Under the pieces are notes generated by a model. It was given only the letters and a program-made list of their open reading frames with translations, searched no databases and had not been told where the DNA came from. Source: a virus. From it: a DNA stretch of 34,613 bases. The stretch lies in the IMG/VR virus record IMGVR_UViG_3300046169_000048, positions 1-34,613 of that record, one strand, 5' to 3'. A program made the position numbers and the translations under genes. Positions 31,123-34,613 of this stretch are shown piece after piece (position 1 is the stretch's first letter; each line of letters opens with the position of its first letter).

Positions 31123-31887
31123 ATGCCTGCCCCAAATCTAGAAACTCTTTTTGACTTCGAGACTAATATCGAGTCTGCCGCTAAAACATTCTTGGAAACT
31201 GCGACTGGTCTATCTGCGTCCAGTCTTTATGCAAGTTTAGATCAAGATGACTTTGTTTTGCCTCGCATTGGAATAAGCTACGAGGATGGCGGTGCTGTTG
31301 ATCCATTTGATACTAGAGGTTCAGGCGTAGAGTATTTAAAATATGAGGGTACATTTAACATAACTGTAATCACCGATGCATCTCTCGATAATACAGCATC
31401 AAACCATAGACTCATTCGTGGCAAGGTTAGATCGGCTATGCTTCTTCAGGCTGACAACTGGACTACAATTCTGGACGCAAATGTTAGTGGCTTCACTATA
31501 ACCAATCCAACTGATTCTGGAACGGCTGGTGTCTACGCTGAAAGCGGTACATTTGGAGGTAAGAAACAATTCGTACTTGGCGACTCTAAGGTTCGCTACG
31601 ATACTGACAGGTGGAAGATATATAACGCCAATACAGATGATAACAGATGGCAGGCTAGTTTAGGTAGTGAAGATTACCCTTGGAATGCCTCAGGCTGGAC
31701 TGCTGTACAGGGTACAGGTTCTGCACCTTTATTTTCTTCGCTAACAGGTACTAGTGTTTTACCCTACTACGATATTAACTATATGCGTCCAATGGGAACT
31801 ACATACGAGGTAGATGGAAATTTAGCTATATCAACAATTTCTTATCAAATAAATGTAGGCATCCGTGATGATGCTTGGGTAAGTTGA
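31123..31887 (+). CDS. Tail completion/terminator-like protein with inserted Trp-rich domain, 254 aa
   Basis: The first ~120 residues and the last ~35 (TYEVDGNLAISTISYQINVGIRDD) fit a tail-terminator-type protein. Between them, ~125-208 (SGTAGVYAESGTFGGKKQF, DTDRWKIYN, GWTAVQGTGSAP) is a small beta domain widely inserted in phage virion proteins, probably exposed and ligand-binding. It starts one base after the glycosyltransferase stop. Confidence 0.55.
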   Translation: MPAPNLETLFDFETNIESAAKTFLETATGLSASSLYASLDQDDFVLPRIGISYEDGGAVDPFDTRGSGVEYLKYEGTFNITVITDASLDNTASNHRLIRGKVRSAMLLQADNWTTILDANVSGFTITNPTDSGTAGVYAESGTFGGKKQFVLGDSKVRYDTDRWKIYNANTDDNRWQASLGSEDYPWNASGWTAVQGTGSAPLFSSLTGTSVLPYYDINYMRPMGTTYEVDGNLAISTISYQINVGIRDDAWVS

Positions 31888-31926
31888 CAATAAATCTTTT
31901 ATTGAACTCTTTATCTTAAAAAAATT

Positions 31927-32283
31927 ATGGCTATTACAAATGACGGCTCTCAAAAATTTGGCATAACTACCACTCAGGCAAGTGTCCAAACTCAAACTTT
32001 CATTGTCGAAAGTTTTACCAGTACACGTGGTGCAGATCGTGTTGATCTAAATGACGGAAATGGTGAACCTCTTGGTAGTGTTACTGTACCAAGTCGTGAA
32101 GAAGTCTCCATGACTCTTCAGGTTGGAACTAACACTAACACATCAACATTTCAATTATCCGCAGGTGTCACGTTCTCCCATGGAGGAAAAGTGATTGTTG
32201 TTACATCTGCTGATTTATCTGAAACTCAGGCTGATTACAGACGCTACAATGTAGCTGGTTACGTGGCGATCAACATAACCTAA
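31927..32283 (+). CDS. Putative major tail tube protein, 118 aa
   Basis: A small beta-rich protein (VESFTSTRGADRVDLNDGNGEPLGSVTVPSREEVSMTLQV) in the position of the tail tube gene, directly before the chaperone and tape measure genes. The GNGEPLGSVTVPSR-like loop is common in short tail-tube proteins. It has an AT-rich leader without Shine-Dalgarno. The tube assignment rests mainly on order and size, which is small for a tube subunit. Confidence 0.55.
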   Translation: MAITNDGSQKFGITTTQASVQTQTFIVESFTSTRGADRVDLNDGNGEPLGSVTVPSREEVSMTLQVGTNTNTSTFQLSAGVTFSHGGKVIVVTSADLSETQADYRRYNVAGYVAINIT

Positions 32284-32290
32284 TTAGATT

Positions 32291-32887
32291 ATGTTCGTTG
32301 CGGCTCAATTTGACGATGCCGCTAGGGAGCGAATCTCTGATGCGGCTCAGTTCGAGAAGCGTCTCCGCTTGGAGGCGTTCCTTGGAGTTTCAACGCAAAT
32401 AGGCGTATTCAGTTTACGTCAGTTTACGTGCAAGGATTACTGCGTACTGGATTATACAGAAAATAAGTTACTTTCTGATTGCGATTCAGCCGATGATTTG
32501 GACTATGTTTCATTTCTGTGGAATATGCGACCATCTTCTGAGAATCGCTCTGAGGCTCGTTTTGCAAAGTGGGCAGGAAAACATATAGATTCCTACATAA
32601 AGCGTGAAATACAATGCTTTTTGCTTACTCAATTCAATGATATGCCTTCAGGCTCATCAGAGGATGATAAAACTAGTGGAATTGGCGATTCAACTGCACC
32701 CATAGCTTCAATAGTAGATATAATCTCGCATAACTACGGATGGACTTGCGACTACACGATGTCTCAGCCTCTTCAGGTCGTCCTCCAGTTGATGCAACGC
32801 ATATTTAAAAGGAACCTAGGCGATAAATACTCAATCAGTAATCGCATTACTCAACAAGCTAGAGCTAACGAACTAAATAAATCTTAA
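32291..32887 (+). CDS. Putative tail assembly chaperone, 198 aa
   Basis: The mostly helical protein (DDAARERISDAAQFEKRLRLEAFLG, then CDSADDLDYVSFLWNMRPSSENRSEARFAKW) precedes the tape measure by two bases, as tail chaperones do. The Cys-containing C-terminal part (NYGWTCDYTMSQPLQVVLQLMQRIF) resembles phage chaperone extensions. No G/GT-type -1 slippery site is visible before its stop. Confidence 0.6.
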   Translation: MFVAAQFDDAARERISDAAQFEKRLRLEAFLGVSTQIGVFSLRQFTCKDYCVLDYTENKLLSDCDSADDLDYVSFLWNMRPSSENRSEARFAKWAGKHIDSYIKREIQCFLLTQFNDMPSGSSEDDKTSGIGDSTAPIASIVDIISHNYGWTCDYTMSQPLQVVLQLMQRIFKRNLGDKYSISNRITQQARANELNKS

Positions 32888-32889
32888 TA

Positions 32890-33957
32890 ATGGCAAATTT
32901 TTCACTATTAGCTAAAATTGGCGTTGACTCAAAAGCTCTTCAAACTGGATTAGCTAATGCTAAAAAAAGCGTCAAAGGTTTCGGAGCCTCGATAGGAGGC
33001 TTGGGTGGATTAATAGCTGCTGCTGGTCTAAAAGGCTTGGCTATGTCTGCCATCAATACTGGTTCAAGAATAAGTGACCTTTCCGAGCAGTTAAGAATCA
33101 ATGCTGAGTCACTCCAAGCGTTGCAGGTTGCTGCTGAAAAAGCTGGAGTTAGTCAGAGTTCCCTAGAAAGGTCTCTGCGTAATTTAACAATCAGAACTCA
33201 AGAAGCGAAAGATGGAAATCTAACATACGGAGATGCTTTCGAGCGTCTAGGTCTTAATATTGAAAAGTTTTCTAAACTTCCTACGGAGAAAAAGTTAGTT
33301 GCTGTCTCAATAGCATTCGCAAAAGCTGGAAAATCTCAAGAAGCATTCGCTGACGTTGCTAATATTCTTGGTCAAAGAGCTGGTCCTGAGTTAATGGAGA
33401 TATTGAGACGTCTAGCTGATGAAGGCTTGGATAAAGTTACGGAATCAGCTAAAAGGCTTGGTCAAGTAATGGATAAAGATGTAATTAAGCAAATGGATGA
33501 ATTAGCTGATAATATCTCAGTATTAAAAAGATTTTCTGTTACAACATTCGCTACTGTTATCAATGGTGCAATCGATGCCGCTGCTGCGGTCGGAGTTTTT
33601 TTGTTGTCTTTCACCGATAACAAGTTATTCAGAGAATATATACAACAAACTAAAGATGCAAAAATCCATCAAGATGCTTTTTCTGAAGCAGTAGCTAAAT
33701 CTACTGATAAAACTGATGAATACAATAATGTCATTGATGATTCAATATCAGAAAACTTCAAAGCTGAAGAAGCTGCTGAAGCGTTAGCTAAAGCTTTGAA
33801 AAAGGAACGTGATGCCCTCAAAGAAGCAAAGGGTGAAATGGATGAATACATCAAAGGAACTAAGGATGTTACTGAGGCTCAGATGCAAAGGTTCATACGC
33901 CAAAAGGAACTAGAATCTTTAATGCTTAAGATCACAGGGTCAATCTGCGGAGTCTGA
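32890..33957 (+). CDS. Tape measure protein, part 1 (frame broken twice)
   Basis: Starts LLAKIGVDSKALQTGLANAKKSV, followed by a Gly/Ala hydrophobic stretch (ASIGGLGGLIAAAGLKGLAM) and long charged helices (SEQLRINAESLQALQVAAEKAG), as in short tape measure proteins. A second hydrophobic stretch lies at about 220-238. The frame ends in TGA 33955, but the helix continues in +1 (33956-34051) and then in +2 (to 34331). Restored length is about 480 aa, implying a short tail. It sets tail length and enters the host membrane on ejection. Confidence 0.8.
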   Translation: MANFSLLAKIGVDSKALQTGLANAKKSVKGFGASIGGLGGLIAAAGLKGLAMSAINTGSRISDLSEQLRINAESLQALQVAAEKAGVSQSSLERSLRNLTIRTQEAKDGNLTYGDAFERLGLNIEKFSKLPTEKKLVAVSIAFAKAGKSQEAFADVANILGQRAGPELMEILRRLADEGLDKVTESAKRLGQVMDKDVIKQMDELADNISVLKRFSVTTFATVINGAIDAAAAVGVFLLSFTDNKLFREYIQQTKDAKIHQDAFSEAVAKSTDKTDEYNNVIDDSISENFKAEEAAEALAKALKKERDALKEAKGEMDEYIKGTKDVTEAQMQRFIRQKELESLMLKITGSICGV

Positions 33958-34051
33958 TCGCCTTGATGAATATATCAACAAAGTCAAAGAAGCGTTAGAT
34001 CTAACAAATCGCTATGGCATAGCCATACAAGGACTCCGTGCGACTTGTTAA
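33956..34051 (+). CDS. Tape measure protein, part 2 (+1 frame)
   Basis: Reads DRLDEYINKVKEALDLTNRY and on to LRAT, continuing the helical style. In the same frame GQSAESDRLDEY begins upstream at ACA-GGG, which looks more natural than the frame-0 text ITGSICGV, so the shift may be at the GGG rather than at the TGA. It stops at TAA 34049. Confidence 0.5.
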   Translation, partial: DRLDEYINKVKEALDLTNRYGIAIQGLRATC

Positions 34052-34331
34052 GGGTTTAGACTCAGAGCAGGCTAAAGCTTCTGCTGTGGGTGCTGAGGGT
34101 CAGGACTTGGAGAAGGTTGCAAGTGCTATCGGAGAAAAGGCTGGAGTATCTTTCAAAGAAACTAGCGAAGGGATGTTCCAACAGTTCGTTGACGGCATAG
34201 AAACTGGCACTAAATTTACTGAGGAACAGCTTCAAGAAGGCATCAGAAAACAAATAGAGTCTTCCAAGGATCAATCAAAGATACTTAATCAAATCAAGGA
34301 TGTCCTTGGCGGTAAGTTTACTAATCAATAG
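34038..34331 (+). CDS. Tape measure protein, part 3 (C-terminal, second +1 frame)
   Basis: Acidic helical end with GLDSEQAKASAVGAEGQDLEKVASAIGE and FTEEQLQEGIRKQIESSKDQ, then a short Gly-Lys tail. A GTG at 34038 could start it, but it has no ribosome-binding site and the preceding frame is closed by a TAG 24 nt earlier. It is best read as the 3' end of the tape measure gene, displaced by one base. Confidence 0.55.
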   Translation: MRLVKGLDSEQAKASAVGAEGQDLEKVASAIGEKAGVSFKETSEGMFQQFVDGIETGTKFTEEQLQEGIRKQIESSKDQSKILNQIKDVLGGKFTNQ

Positions 34332-34339
34332 TTTATAAG

Positions 34340-34613
34340 ATGGCAGTAACAAATGACCTACCAATAAACTTCCAGAATGAGGCTACTTTGCTTGATGCAA
34401 ACGCTGGCTTTTTCCTGCAAGATGCAAACCTTCCTAATTCAAAAATATTTGTCGAGAAGTATGTTACTAAAAAGCAAGACTATCAATTCTTACCAATAGG
34501 AACTCAGTCAGAGTTTCACCAAAATGCTTTCCTTTTTGCTGAAGAAGACTTTACTGACATTGGTGGCGGTCTAATGACTTTCAATAGAAAGTATGCAACG
34601 ATTCCAGAGTCGG
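34340..34613 (+). CDS. Minor tail (tail-tip) protein, 5' part; continues at base 1
   Basis: Starts MAVTNDLPINFQNEATLLD eight bases after the tape measure stop and is open to the window edge. The final single base plus bases 1-2 form a GTT codon, and the frame continues to a stop at 551. The N-terminal part has DANAGFFLQDANLPN and RKYATIPES and no enzymatic motif. The complete protein would be 274 aa. Confidence 0.7.
   Translation, partial: MAVTNDLPINFQNEATLLDANAGFFLQDANLPNSKIFVEKYVTKKQDYQFLPIGTQSEFHQNAFLFAEEDFTDIGGGLMTFNRKYATIPES

Noticed and set aside
32291-32890. Programmed -1 frameshift of the tail chaperone (G/GT type)
   Set aside because: No slippery heptamer with an open -1 frame is visible before the stop, and the tape measure starts two bases later.
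1-34613. tRNA genes, CRISPR arrays, insertion sequences, integrase or attachment sites
   Set aside because: I saw no cloverleaf, spaced repeats, transposase or integrase catalytic motifs; short RNA genes without obvious stems could still be missed.

Overview
The window reads as the complete genome of a tailed bacteriophage of siphovirus type, linearised inside a tail gene. Every gene I can support is on the + strand. The last gene runs off the right edge and continues in frame from base 1, so the 34,613 bases probably form a circle. The structural genes follow the lambda order: Nu1-like small terminase, GpA-like large terminase, gpW-like joiner, lambda-type portal, prohead protease with scaffold, decoration protein, major capsid protein, connectors, tail tube, chaperone, tape measure, tail tip and fibres. 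I see no integrase, CI-like repressor, tRNA gene, CRISPR array or insertion sequence, and no DNA polymerase. The host cannot be named. The best promoters are of sigma-70 type (TTTACA, 17 bases, CATAAT). Many structural genes have no Shine-Dalgarno sequence, while some genes at 12.5-13.2 kb have good ones.

Layout. 34340 to the end plus 1-5076: tail tip, beta-helix spike and fibre genes. 5078-5924: small membrane proteins, probably lysis. 5974-7284: nuclease, dNMP kinase and an acidic protein. 7313-10096: two nearly identical promoters driving accessory genes (papain-like protease, pyrimidine-dimer-glycosylase-like protein, small membrane protein, DUF3846-like protein) and ending with a lysozyme-like endolysin. 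10113-15283: replication and recombination (SSB-like protein, PD-(D/E)XK exonuclease, stand-alone DnaA domain IV, RuvC-like nuclease, VirE/RepA-type primase-helicase), followed by an iteron cluster that is a good origin candidate. 16602-19369: a compact cassette of two ParB-like proteins, a TET/JBP-like dioxygenase and a TET-associated-type glycosyltransferase. 19370-34331: packaging, head and tail genes, interrupted by two promoter-gene-terminator insertions (22.7-24.25 kb and 29.1-29.7 kb) and by a glycosyltransferase-TPR gene at 30-31 kb.

The main biological point is the DNA hypermodification cassette. A dioxygenase with an intact HxD...H...R site and a glycosyltransferase suggest that bases are oxidised and then glycosylated after replication. 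No cytosine-5 methyltransferase is visible here, so the phage may use host-made methylcytosine or may oxidise thymine directly, as in base J synthesis. A second unusual feature is a set of seven or more genes broken by a one-base shift, always in the +1 direction. This could be systematic consensus insertion error or real +1 recoding; the sequence alone cannot settle it. A third is a clean H-type pseudoknot candidate between the terminase small-subunit gene and the next gene.
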